NCBI GenBank assembly: GCA_022820485.1
Contig: JAJEFJ010000106.1
Span: 120,609-184,608 of the forward strand
DNA from: Candidatus Latescibacterota bacterium
Lineage (GTDB): Bacteria; Latescibacterota; UBA2968; UBA8231
Length of the DNA: 64,000 bases
Direction: 5' to 3'
Shown: one piece after another, positions 8,013 through 16,343 of the stretch
Layout: each line of letters begins with the position of its first letter
How positions within the stretch are numbered: position 1 is the stretch's first letter
Position numbers and translations under genes: made by a program
The notes under the pieces: generated by a model
The model's input: only the letters and a program-made list of their open reading frames with translations
Databases searched by the model: none
What the model was told of the DNA's origin: nothing

Positions 8013-9181
8013 ATTCTCTCCTCGATTGCTAACGCACCGTCGCGCAAGCGCTCGACCTGAGCAACGGTGCGGTCAATGGCAAATTCTACTTCTGTCATCG
8101 TATTAAAACGTCCCAACCCAAAGCGCAGGGAAGCCCGCGCCAAATCGTCGCTTGCGCCGATGGCTTTGAGGACGTGCGAGGGCGCACTCGTCCGCGATGA
8201 ACAGGCCGCACCCGAAGACAGCGCAATCTCCCGCAATCCCAAGAGTAGTTCGGTTCCGTTCACCCCGGGAAAGCTCACGTTGAGATTGCCCGGCAGGCGC
8301 TCTTCCGCATGGCCGTTGACGACTAAGGGGCCAAGTGCGGCCTCCAACCCGGCGCATAGCCGCTGCCGCATCTGCACCAGTCGCGCCGCTTCCGCGGGCA
8401 TCTCCTCGCGCCCCAACTGACAGGCACGCCCTAAACCGACGATGCCCGGCACATTGAGGGTGCCGCCGCGTAGGCCGCGCTCCTGCCCGCCGCCCTCGAC
8501 TTGGGCCTGCAAACGCACGCGCGGCTTACGCGAACGCACGTAGAGGAAGCCGACGCCCTTGGGGGCGTAGAGCTTGTGGCCAGAGGCCGAGAGCAGGTCG
8601 ATGCCGAGCGCTTCCACATCGAGCGGTACCTTGCCGACGGCTTGGGCTGCGTCGCAGTGCCACAAGACGCCGCGCTCGCGGGCCAGCCTCCCGATCGCCG
8701 CCAGCGGCTGCAAGACCCCAATCTCGTTGTTGGCGGCCATGAGCGAGATAAGGGCCGTCCGCGGCGTGATGGCCGCCGCGAGCTGGTCGAGGTCGATCTG
8801 ACCATAGCGGTCCACAGGCAAATAAGTTACCTCCACCCCTTGCTTTTCCAAGGTGTGGCAACACTCTAAGACGGCCTTGTGCTCAGTGGCACAGGTGACG
8901 ATGTGCGCTCCAGGGGGTACCATCTGGACTGCGCCTTTGATGGCCAAATTGTTGGCCTCCGTAGCTCCGGCCGTAAAGACGATCTCCTGAGCGCGCGCGC
9001 CGATTAATCCGGCGACCTCTTCCCGCGCCTTTTCGACGGCATCGGCGGCTGCCAAACCAAAGGCGTGGGTCTTGCTAGACGCATTGCCGAAGTGCGTGCC
9101 AAAGTACGGCAACATGTCCGCCAAGACGCGCGGGTCCACCGGCGTGGTGGCCATGTTGTCCATATAGACTGGAATTTGCAC
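8009..9181 (-). CDS. iscS: Cysteine desulfurase (IscS/NifS family)
   Basis: PLP enzyme (390 aa) releasing sulfur from cysteine as an enzyme persulfide for Fe-S cluster and thio-cofactor synthesis. Motifs: VYMDNMATTPVDP at the N-terminus, TAGATEANNLA, HCDAAQAVGK, the PLP lysine in SASGHKLYAPKG, and the persulfide cysteine in SSGAACSSRTSAPS. The start is uncertain: GTG 9181 begins the conserved region and lies 8 nt after the iscA stop; an upstream GTG at 9211 inside iscA is also open. It sits between iscA and the rhodanese-E1 gene in one tight operon. Confidence 0.93.
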   Translation of the reverse strand: MQIPVYMDNMATTPVDPRVLADMLPYFGTHFGNASSKTHAFGLAAADAVEKAREEVAGLIGARAQEIVFTAGATEANNLAIKGAVQMVPPGAHIVTCATEHKAVLECCHTLEKQGVEVTYLPVDRYGQIDLDQLAAAITPRTALISLMAANNEIGVLQPLAAIGRLARERGVLWHCDAAQAVGKVPLDVEALGIDLLSASGHKLYAPKGVGFLYVRSRKPRVRLQAQVEGGGQERGLRGGTLNVPGIVGLGRACQLGREEMPAEAARLVQMRQRLCAGLEAALGPLVVNGHAEERLPGNLNVSFPGVNGTELLLGLREIALSSGAACSSRTSAPSHVLKAIGASDDLARASLRFGLGRFNTMTEVEFAIDRTVAQVERLRDGALAIEERI

Positions 9182-9191
9182 GGCTCGTCGC

Positions 9192-9515
9192 TCAGGCGCT
9201 AAAGGACTCACCGCATCCGCAGGTGGTGCGGGCGTTGGGATTTTCGATCTTAAAGCCCGCTCCCATCAACCCATCGTGGTAGTCGAGGATCACGCCGTTG
9301 AGATAAAGGCTGCTCTTCATGTCGATAAATACTTTGACGCCGTCTATCTCAAAGACGTGGTCCATGTCGCCGGCGCTTTCCTCGAAGTCCAGCTTGTACT
9401 GAAATCCCGAACACCCTCCACCCATCACACCCATGCGCAGCCCATGCCCCTCGTTGCCCTGTTCGCCGAGCAAGACCTTGATCTTTTCGGCTGCGGCTTC
9501 CGTTATAATTACCAT
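9192..9515 (-). CDS. iscA: Iron-sulfur cluster assembly/insertion protein (IscA/ErpA/HesB family)
   Basis: 107-aa A-type carrier. The three invariant cysteines are present: GGGCSGFQYKL in the middle and CGCGESF at the C-terminus, which bind iron or an Fe-S cluster for delivery to apoproteins. ATG 9515 is preceded by TTGAGGGG, which overlaps the stop of the MerR gene 11 nt upstream, and its own stop precedes the iscS start by 10 nt. Whether it is IscA or ErpA in function cannot be told from sequence alone. Confidence 0.93.
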   Translation of the reverse strand: MVIITEAAAEKIKVLLGEQGNEGHGLRMGVMGGGCSGFQYKLDFEESAGDMDHVFEIDGVKVFIDMKSSLYLNGVILDYHDGLMGAGFKIENPNARTTCGCGESFSA

Positions 9516-9526
9516 ATTATATCCCC

Positions 9527-9988
9527 TCAAGATTCGTAAATGGCGCATTCGATGAGGTCAGGAACCTCGTCGTGCCTCCGATAGACCTCGCAGTGGTGGC
9601 AATCCCGTTCGATGACCTTGACCTTACAACAAAAACAACCACTGAGAATTTCAATGGCTCGCCGATTTCGCTCCTTCATCAGCGAATACTGGCGAATGCG
9701 CTCGTCGATCCGGCGCTCTTGCTCGGTTAGGTGCTCGACGAGCACGCGCGCCAAGCTGCCCCCCGATCCGTTACCGTGTTTCAGGTTGAAGAACGCGCTG
9801 ATGTGTTCTAGCCCGAACCCCAAATCCTTGAGGCTCTGGACGATTTGCAAGCGGCGCAATTGCGCTTCCGAATACAGGCGAAACCCGCCTGCGGTGCGCT
9901 CCTCTGGCTCGACGATTCCCAATTCTTCATAGTAGCGAATCGTGCGCGGCGTGACCCCGGCCTTGGCGGCCAAATCCCCTATTTGCAT
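9527..9988 (-). CDS. MerR-family regulator with C-terminal cysteine cluster, first gene of the isc operon
   Basis: 153 aa. The N-terminus is a MerR winged helix (MQIGDLAAKAGVTPRTIRYY, then GGFRLYSEAQLRRL), followed by a long dimerisation helix rich in Glu/Arg (about residues 85-115) and a short effector tail. The tail contains CFCCKVKVIERDCHHC, a C-x-C-C-x8-C-x2-C arrangement that could hold a metal or an Fe-S cluster, as in SoxR or thiol/metal sensors. The gene is followed within 11 nt by iscA and iscS, so a role as Fe-S or sulfur sensor for this operon is a reasonable inference, replacing the Rrf2-type IscR. Family assignment is firm; the ligand is not. Confidence 0.88.
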   Translation of the reverse strand: MQIGDLAAKAGVTPRTIRYYEELGIVEPEERTAGGFRLYSEAQLRRLQIVQSLKDLGFGLEHISAFFNLKHGNGSGGSLARVLVEHLTEQERRIDERIRQYSLMKERNRRAIEILSGCFCCKVKVIERDCHHCEVYRRHDEVPDLIECAIYES

Positions 9989-10029
9989 GGAGGCATCCTT
10001 CGCTGCGAAGTTTTGGCAAGCAATGTAGC

Positions 10030-10058
10030 AATGTACTTGACGTGAACGTAAGTGTCAA
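10030..10058 (-). promoter_or_regulatory. Promoter with MerR-type dyad upstream of the merR-isc operon
   Basis: On the minus strand TTGACA (10053-10058) and TACATT (10030-10035) are separated by 17 nt. Between and over them lies a dyad TTGAC-N12-GTCAA (10037-10058) with further matches inside the arms. MerR proteins bind dyads located between -35 and -10, so this is the likely autoregulatory site. The spacing is normal for sigma-70 rather than the stretched 19-20 nt of classical MerR-activated promoters. Confidence 0.6.
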
Positions 10059-10217
10059 CGAATCGACAACGGACCTTATTTCTATGATATTTTAAACCAA
10101 CATCTCCGAAAGAGCGAGTATCCCAAGTCTCCTAGGCAACTTTAACCGTTTCCTAGCGTCTGAGTGGATATTGATTCTACTGCACAGAAAGTGAGTATCC
10201 CTGAGGAGATAAGCGCA

Positions 10218-10790
10218 ATGATCGTTCGCACTGCATTCTTCTGCCTAGTCTGGCTAGCCACTCCACTTGCGGCTACTACAGTCCAGCGCTTCGATTTGGC
10301 GACTCTAACCGCCAGCGCCGAACGCATCGTCGTCGGAGTCTGTAGCCAAGCCCAGCCCCAATGGGTGCGCGGGCAAATCTATACCCACTATGTGTTTTCC
10401 GTCTCCCAAACCATCAAAGGGCCGGAGACCTCGCAACTGGAATTGCATCTGCCCGGCGGACACCTACAAGGTGCTGTTACTCGCATCGTCGGCATGCCTG
10501 TCTTCGCCCCCGGTGACGAGGCTGTACTCTTTCTCACCGCGGCGAACGCATTGGGACACTCCTGGCCAGTTGGGCTGGCCCAAGGACGCTTTGCCATCAA
10601 GCGCAGAACCGCCAACAGACCACGCGTCTTCCAAGAGCTAGACGGCCTCACGCTGCACCCCGAGCCGCACAGTGCGCCCAAAAAGGCGCAACCCGACGAA
10701 CCGGTTCAAGGCATGCCACTCGACCAGTTTTTGGCGCAAGTGCGCTCTCTGACCGAAGATCAAAGCCCGGAGACACGAGATGCGCACTAG
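10218..10790 (+). CDS. Exported protein of unknown function, partner of the metalloprotease
   Basis: 190 aa. A signal peptide is clear (MIVRTAFFCLVWLATPLAA, about residues 1-20). The mature part has the pattern SAERIVVGVC...IYTHYVFSVSQTIKG...LHLPGGHLQG...GMPVFAPGDEAVLFL, which reads as a beta-rich domain; I do not recognise a named enzyme family. ATG 10218 has GAGGAG upstream. Its 3' end overlaps the start of the matrixin gene by 11 nt, so the two are co-translated and probably work together at the cell surface or outside. It may be a companion or propeptide-like factor for the protease, but that is only inferred from position. Confidence 0.75.
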   Translation: MIVRTAFFCLVWLATPLAATTVQRFDLATLTASAERIVVGVCSQAQPQWVRGQIYTHYVFSVSQTIKGPETSQLELHLPGGHLQGAVTRIVGMPVFAPGDEAVLFLTAANALGHSWPVGLAQGRFAIKRRTANRPRVFQELDGLTLHPEPHSAPKKAQPDEPVQGMPLDQFLAQVRSLTEDQSPETRDAH

Positions 10791-13308
10791 CGGCCTGCTG
10801 CTTGGCGGCCTGCTCGTCGCTATGCCCAGCCACGGCTTTCTCATCCAGACCGTTGAATCCCGATTTGGGAACCAAGTCCAACAGACCTGGCACCACCCCG
10901 ACCGCATCTCCTTCGCGCTCCACGCCGCTGGTTCCGACGATCTATCCCCTGCTCAGACCCATGCGCTGATCCGCGAGAGCTTTCAGGTCTGGGGCGACGT
11001 AGCTACGGCGCGGGTGGAATTTGTCGATCAGGGCACCACCCAAAGCAGCGTCCCAACCCAAAGAGATAGGCGCAACCTGATCTACTTCGACGAGACCGGA
11101 CGCTACCTAGACGCCCCGCCCGAAACCGGCGTTATCGCCATAACCCGCATCCAGTCCCATTCTGCAACCGGCCAAATCACCGACGCGGACATCATTTTTA
11201 ACGGGCGCGACTTCCGATTTTCCGCTGGTCTATTTGTTCAGCCCGGCAATTGGATAAATCTCAAAGACGTAGCCGTCCACGAAATCGGCCACCTGCTCGG
11301 GCTTGAACACACTCCCCTCGACGGCCCCCCGCATATCCGCCCGACCATGAACCCCTTCAACCACAGCGACGAGGCCGGCGAAGCGCAAAGCCTCGAACCC
11401 GACGACATCGCTGGCGTTAGCTTCCTCTATCCGGCCATTGGCTACCAAGCCACGGTCGGCAGCATCGCCGGCCAAATCTGCGACTTCGACCAACAGCCGC
11501 TCTTCGGCACGCATATCAAGGCCGAAAACCTCGACACCGGTGAGCTGTTCAGCACGGTCTCGGGTGCCGAACCAAGTGCCGCCACGGTCGGGCACTACCG
11601 GCTGCACGGCTTGACGCCGGGGCGCTATCGCTTGAGTCTCGCGCCCATTGCAGGGGCGATTAACGAAGAGAACTTCGGCGGTGTTTTCACTGATTTTGTC
11701 ACTGGATTCCCCTCAGAGTTCTACGACAACGCCCACGACGACGCCTACGCCCGCGTTCTCGACTTGGCCGCTGCCCAGCACATCGACGCTGTCGATTTCA
11801 TCACCGATTTTGCCGTGCCCGGCTATCCCTTCGTCCTCCCCATAGCGCTGATCAACAACACCCCCGATACCCAAGGCCCTTATCCAGTGCGCGTCGCAGC
11901 CCGCGATGCCGCCAGCGTGTGGCTCCTCTATCAGATTGACGGCGGGAGTGTCGAGCACTTGCAAATGCAGCAGCAAGACAGCCTCTTCGTCGCCCAAATT
12001 CCCGGCCAGCGCGTTGGCACGCGCATCGCCTATCAAATCGAAGCGCACGGTGCCGACGGCAAGGTCTCGTACTTTCCCTATGCGGACGCTTGGCTCGACT
12101 TCAGCGTCGTCGAACTGACCGGAGCTCCACTAGCTTTTACTGCCTTGCGCGGCGACGACGCCATCGGCGTCGTCGATACGGGCACCCGCCGCGAGTTAGC
12201 GCGCATCCCCGTCGGCGACGAGCCGATCCAAATGATCCTAGCCGGTGACCAACTCTTCGTATCCAATCTCTCGTCGAACGACCTCCGCGTCATCGACACC
12301 GCGACCTTCCAAGTCCAAGCGCACATCGAGACCGCGGTCCAGCCCCTCGACCTAGCCCTCTCCCCCGACGGCAAAACGCTCTACGCAACCAACTCGGGCA
12401 CCAATGCGCTGACCATCGTCGATGTTGAGTCAGGCCAAGCGCGCACCATCGAGATCACCGACACGCGTGAAGGGCTGTACGGCATTGCCGCTACGACCGA
12501 CAAGATATTCACCACCGACATCGCTGGTAGCCAAGTCCTCGCCCTCTCGCTGCAAGGCCGCATAACCGACCGCATCCCAGTGCCACCGAAACCGCGCTCG
12601 CTCGCTCTTGCACCCAACGGCGAGACGCTGTACGTAACTAGCATGGACACGGGCCGCTTGACCGTCATCGACGCCGACGGCGCAACGGTGTCGCGCACCA
12701 TCGACTTAGGCGTCAGCGGCACCTTTGCCATCGCGCCCAGCCCCGATGGCCGCAAGCTCTATTTGACCGCGTATAGCGAAGGCTCCCTGCTAGTTGTCGA
12801 TGTTGCCAGCGGCACCCTACGCAAAAAGCTCGCCATCGGCCGCAATCCACGGGCCATTGCTTTCTCGCCCGACGGCACGCAGGCGTACGTCACCAGTTCC
12901 TTTTCCAACGAGATCCACATCGTTGATGCCGTGCGCGACTCGGTTGTCGGCCACTACGCAACCGGCCAGAATCCACGCGGCATCGCGCTGACACAGCCGG
13001 TTTGGCCCCCGATCGAGTCCCAACACCCGACCCACTTCGCCCTAGCGCCGGCCTTCCCCAACCCCTTCAACGGCTCGACGCAAATCACCTACACACTCGC
13101 CGCCGAGTCCCCGGTCGAACTGCGCGTGTACAACGCCCTCGGCCAAGCCGTGCGCACTCTTTTGCACCAGTATCGGGAAGCGGGGACGCATCAGATTCAT
13201 TGGGATGGAAAGGATGATCAAGGACGAGTGCTGGCCAGCGGCACTTACTTGCTCATCATGCGCGCCGGCCCGGTTCGCCAAGCGACGAAGATGTTACTCC
13301 TGCGCTGA
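10780..13308 (+). CDS. Secreted matrixin-type metalloprotease with YVTN beta-propeller and FlgD-like C-terminal domain
   Basis: 842 aa, exported (hydrophobic N-terminus MRTSGLLLGGLLVAMPSHG). Residues about 25-220 are an M10 matrixin domain with zinc site HEIGHLLGLEH (167-177) and Met-turn TMNPF. Then comes a carboxypeptidase-regulatory-like beta sandwich (about 225-300), a linker domain, and a series of about 40-residue YVTN repeats (about 450-745: LALSPDGKTLYATNSGTN, LALAPNGETLYVTSMDTG, FSPDGTQAYVTSSFSN). The end (FPNPFNGSTQITY...WDGKDDQGRVLASGTY) is a FlgD-Ig/T9SS-like C-terminal domain. ATG 10780 has GGAG 7 nt upstream. The 3' end overlaps convergent cysK by 15 nt. Confidence 0.9.
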   Translation: MRTSGLLLGGLLVAMPSHGFLIQTVESRFGNQVQQTWHHPDRISFALHAAGSDDLSPAQTHALIRESFQVWGDVATARVEFVDQGTTQSSVPTQRDRRNLIYFDETGRYLDAPPETGVIAITRIQSHSATGQITDADIIFNGRDFRFSAGLFVQPGNWINLKDVAVHEIGHLLGLEHTPLDGPPHIRPTMNPFNHSDEAGEAQSLEPDDIAGVSFLYPAIGYQATVGSIAGQICDFDQQPLFGTHIKAENLDTGELFSTVSGAEPSAATVGHYRLHGLTPGRYRLSLAPIAGAINEENFGGVFTDFVTGFPSEFYDNAHDDAYARVLDLAAAQHIDAVDFITDFAVPGYPFVLPIALINNTPDTQGPYPVRVAARDAASVWLLYQIDGGSVEHLQMQQQDSLFVAQIPGQRVGTRIAYQIEAHGADGKVSYFPYADAWLDFSVVELTGAPLAFTALRGDDAIGVVDTGTRRELARIPVGDEPIQMILAGDQLFVSNLSSNDLRVIDTATFQVQAHIETAVQPLDLALSPDGKTLYATNSGTNALTIVDVESGQARTIEITDTREGLYGIAATTDKIFTTDIAGSQVLALSLQGRITDRIPVPPKPRSLALAPNGETLYVTSMDTGRLTVIDADGATVSRTIDLGVSGTFAIAPSPDGRKLYLTAYSEGSLLVVDVASGTLRKKLAIGRNPRAIAFSPDGTQAYVTSSFSNEIHIVDAVRDSVVGHYATGQNPRGIALTQPVWPPIESQHPTHFALAPAFPNPFNGSTQITYTLAAESPVELRVYNALGQAVRTLLHQYREAGTHQIHWDGKDDQGRVLASGTYLLIMRAGPVRQATKMLLLR

Positions 13309-14247
13309 TTCTACTGACTCGATAAACCCATCGACGCTAAAATAGCGGAATCCAGTATCGCAAAGCATGGTCACCAGACGGGCTTCTGGGCCTAGGGCAC
13401 TGGCCACCTGCAAGCTAGCCGCCACATTGGCCCCGGACGACGGCCCCAACAGCAATCCTTCCTCGCGGGCCAAGCGGCGGGTGTAGTGAAAGGCCTCGTC
13501 GTCGTCTATCTGCACGATCTGGTCGATCAGTTCCCGGTCGAGGACTTCAGGGACAAAACCCGCGCCAATCCCCTGAATGCCGTGCAGATCGGCCGCGCCC
13601 CCCGACAGTACAGCCGAGCGCTTAGGCTCGACTGCTACTATGCGCACATCTGGCACGGCCTGCTTGAGTACCTCCCCAACGCCAGTTATAGTGCCACCAG
13701 TTCCCACTCCGGCGACAAAGGCGTCTAGTTCTCCTCCAGTAGCCGCGAGAATCTCCTCGGCCGTGGTGCGGCGATGGGCCTCCGGGTTGGCCGGGTTAGA
13801 AAATTGCTGGGGAATAAACACGCCCTCGGGATCGTCCGCCTTGAGCTCTTCGGCCTTGCGGATGGCCCCGGGCATATCTTCGGCCGCGGGCGTCAACGCG
13901 ATCTCCGCGCCGTAACTGGCCATGACTTGCCGCCGCTCCAAGCTCATGCTCTCTGGCATGGTCAACACCAACCGGTAGCCCAGTACGGCCGCGGTCAGCG
14001 CCAGCGCGATCCCAGTATTGCCGCTGGTAGGTTCGACGATGGTCATGCCCTTTTTGAGCCGGCCGGCCGCCTCGGCGGCGCGGATCATGCTAACGCCGAT
14101 GCGGTCTTTAACGCTACCAGTGGGGTTGCGCGCTTCGAGTTTGCCGTAGAGCTGACTGCCGTTGGCCGGCGCGACGCGGTAGAGGCGCACGAGCGGCGTG
14201 TCCCCCACTAACTCCAACATGTCGTCTGCGGTCTTGCGCTTGCTCAT
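13294..14247 (-). CDS. cysK: Cysteine synthase (O-acetylserine sulfhydrylase)
   Basis: 317-aa fold-type II PLP enzyme converting O-acetylserine and sulfide to cysteine. Motifs: LVGDTPLVRL, the PLP lysine in ARNPTGSVKDRIG, TSGNTGIALA for substrate binding, and GTGGTITGVG for the cofactor phosphate. ATG 14247 overlaps the stop of the YyaL-like gene (ATGA) and is chosen over a longer frame inside that gene. Its product would feed the cysteine desulfurase encoded 4 kb away. Cystathionine beta-synthase-like activity cannot be excluded, but length and motifs fit CysK. Confidence 0.94.
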   Translation of the reverse strand: MSKRKTADDMLELVGDTPLVRLYRVAPANGSQLYGKLEARNPTGSVKDRIGVSMIRAAEAAGRLKKGMTIVEPTSGNTGIALALTAAVLGYRLVLTMPESMSLERRQVMASYGAEIALTPAAEDMPGAIRKAEELKADDPEGVFIPQQFSNPANPEAHRRTTAEEILAATGGELDAFVAGVGTGGTITGVGEVLKQAVPDVRIVAVEPKRSAVLSGGAADLHGIQGIGAGFVPEVLDRELIDQIVQIDDDEAFHYTRRLAREEGLLLGPSSGANVAASLQVASALGPEARLVTMLCDTGFRYFSVDGFIESVESAQE

Positions 14248-16304
14248 CCCTCGGCCTTCAGTTGCTCCACCAAGTCTGCGGCCGTAGCTAGCGGCCGTGA
14301 GCAAGTCGCGTCGCGACACACGTACGCCCTGCCGCCAACCGCCAACTTCCCCTCCAACAGCGGCAACACAGCCTCGGCTTCACCTGCCCCAACGCCAGCA
14401 GCTAACACGACCTTATTGGGCACAAAGCACCGGTGCAGTGCGGCGGCAAAAGTGCGGCACTCATCTTGGTCCCCCACCAAGGCAACCTCCGTGGGCCTAG
14501 CCAAGTAGAAGTCGAGTGCGCAGAGCATTTGCGCTCCAGCGGCAGGAGCGCGGCGCAATAACTGCTCAAAGAGGACGAGCGTCTGCTCGCCCCGCTGCCA
14601 CAACGCCTGATCGCCCTTCATCGCCCCCAAGCGCAAAAGCGCCAACGCACCCAGTGAGTTACCCGAGGGCGTGGCATTGTCAAACGGGTTCTTAGTGCGC
14701 ACGATCAAGTCGGTCGCCTCGGCCCCGGCATAGAAAAACCCCCCGTGCTCCTCATCCCAAAACCGCGCAACCATCTCGCCGGCCCAGTGCTCGGCTGCGG
14801 CAAAGAAGCGCAACTCGAAACTCGCCTCATACAGGTCGAGCAGGCCATTGATCAAACAGGCGTGATCGTCCTGATAGGCCGAAATCCGCGCCCGACCATC
14901 CTTATAGGTATGCAGGAGACGGCCGTCGCAGACCATGCGTTGTAAAATAAAGTCGGCCGCCTCGACAGCCGCTCTCAAATAGCGATCTTCCCCGATAACC
15001 TGATAGGCGCGGGCCATCGCGCTGATCATCAGTCCGTTCCAAGCCGTCAGAATTTTGTCGTCGCGTCCGGGGGCCACGCGCTCCTGCCGCGCCGCCAGCA
15101 GCACCTCGCACCCGCGCTTTACGACTTGCGCTAGCCGCTCCGGCTCTACCTTGAGGAAGCGCGCAACGCCCTCTAGCTCGTTTTCCACGTGCAAGATATT
15201 GCGCCCGTACTCAAAATTGCCCTCGGGCACAACGCCGTAATAGCGGGCAAATAGCGCGGCATCTTCTTCGCCTAACAGATCCTCTATCTCCTCTAAGAGC
15301 CAAGTAAAAAACAGACCTTCCTCGCCCTCGCTGTCCGCGTCCTGCGCCGCGTAGAAGCCGCCTTCGGGCTGCGTCATCTCGCGCAGCACATAGCCAAGGG
15401 TGTGCTCGACGACCTCGCGGTAGAATTCGTCTTGAGTCGCCTGATAGGCTTCGAGATAGGTCCACACCAGTAAGGCGTTGTCGTAGAGCATTTTCTCGAA
15501 GTGCGGTACTAGCCAGCGCTCATCCACTGAGTAGCGGTGAAAACCTCCGCCAAGTTGGTCGTACATCCCTCCCCTAGCCATGCGCTTGAGCGTGTGCTCA
15601 GCGATTTCTAGGGCGCACTGGTCGCCTCGTCTAACATAGCGCCGCAGCAGCAGGGATAAGCTCATACTCGGCGGAAATTTGGGCGCGCCGCCAAATCCGC
15701 CAAATCTAGCGTCATACGTGGATTTGAGCTGCGCACAGGCCCCGTCGAGGACCTCTTCTCCGGGGATGCCGCCCGGCGTCAAAAACTCGGCGTGCTGCTG
15801 GAGCGCGCGCATCAGTTCGGCGGTTTTTTCGGCGACTCCGGCGCGGTTTTCCCGGTAGTAATCCGCTATCGCTTGCAGCACCCTCGGAAAGCCCGGCCGC
15901 CCGTGCCGGTCTTCGGGCGGGAAGTACGTCCCGCCGTAAAAAGGCTGCAAATCCGGTGTCAGAAACACCGTCATCGGCCAGCCCCCTTGGCCGGTCATGG
16001 CCTGCACGGCCGTCATGTAAATCTCATCGACATCGGGCCGTTCCTCGCGATCGACCTTGATGTTGATAAAGTGCTCGTTCATGCGCTGGGCGATCTGTTC
16101 GCTTTCAAAGGATTCGCGCTCCATGACGTGGCACCAATGACAGGCCGAATACCCCACTGAGAGCAAGATGGGCCGGTCGGCGGCCCGGGCCGCAGCCAGC
16201 GCCTCCTCACCCCAGGGATACCAATCGACGGGATTGTGGGCGTGCTGGCGCAAGTACGGGCTGGATTCGGCGGCGAGGCGGTTGGTGTGCTTGGGATCAG
16301 ACAT
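14244..16304 (-). CDS. Thioredoxin-fold/six-hairpin protein, YyaL (SPATA20) family
   Basis: 686 aa. The N-terminal part (DUF255, thioredoxin-like) begins NRLAAESSPYLRQHAHNPVDW and contains CHWCHVM around residues 55-61, a CxxC redox motif, followed by NIKVDREERPDVD and GGWPMTVFLTP. The remainder (about 200-680) is a six-hairpin, alpha/alpha-toroid domain resembling N-acylglucosamine 2-epimerase-like folds (GGMYDQLGGGFHRYSVDERW). The family is widespread but its biochemical role is not established. It is translationally coupled to cysK, which suggests a link to thiol or sulfur metabolism. No signal peptide is seen. Confidence 0.92.
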   Translation of the reverse strand: MSDPKHTNRLAAESSPYLRQHAHNPVDWYPWGEEALAAARAADRPILLSVGYSACHWCHVMERESFESEQIAQRMNEHFINIKVDREERPDVDEIYMTAVQAMTGQGGWPMTVFLTPDLQPFYGGTYFPPEDRHGRPGFPRVLQAIADYYRENRAGVAEKTAELMRALQQHAEFLTPGGIPGEEVLDGACAQLKSTYDARFGGFGGAPKFPPSMSLSLLLRRYVRRGDQCALEIAEHTLKRMARGGMYDQLGGGFHRYSVDERWLVPHFEKMLYDNALLVWTYLEAYQATQDEFYREVVEHTLGYVLREMTQPEGGFYAAQDADSEGEEGLFFTWLLEEIEDLLGEEDAALFARYYGVVPEGNFEYGRNILHVENELEGVARFLKVEPERLAQVVKRGCEVLLAARQERVAPGRDDKILTAWNGLMISAMARAYQVIGEDRYLRAAVEAADFILQRMVCDGRLLHTYKDGRARISAYQDDHACLINGLLDLYEASFELRFFAAAEHWAGEMVARFWDEEHGGFFYAGAEATDLIVRTKNPFDNATPSGNSLGALALLRLGAMKGDQALWQRGEQTLVLFEQLLRRAPAAGAQMLCALDFYLARPTEVALVGDQDECRTFAAALHRCFVPNKVVLAAGVGAGEAEAVLPLLEGKLAVGGRAYVCRDATCSRPLATAADLVEQLKAEG

Positions 16305-16343
16305 AGTTGATAAAATACGATTCGATGGGCGTTGGCGATAGAG

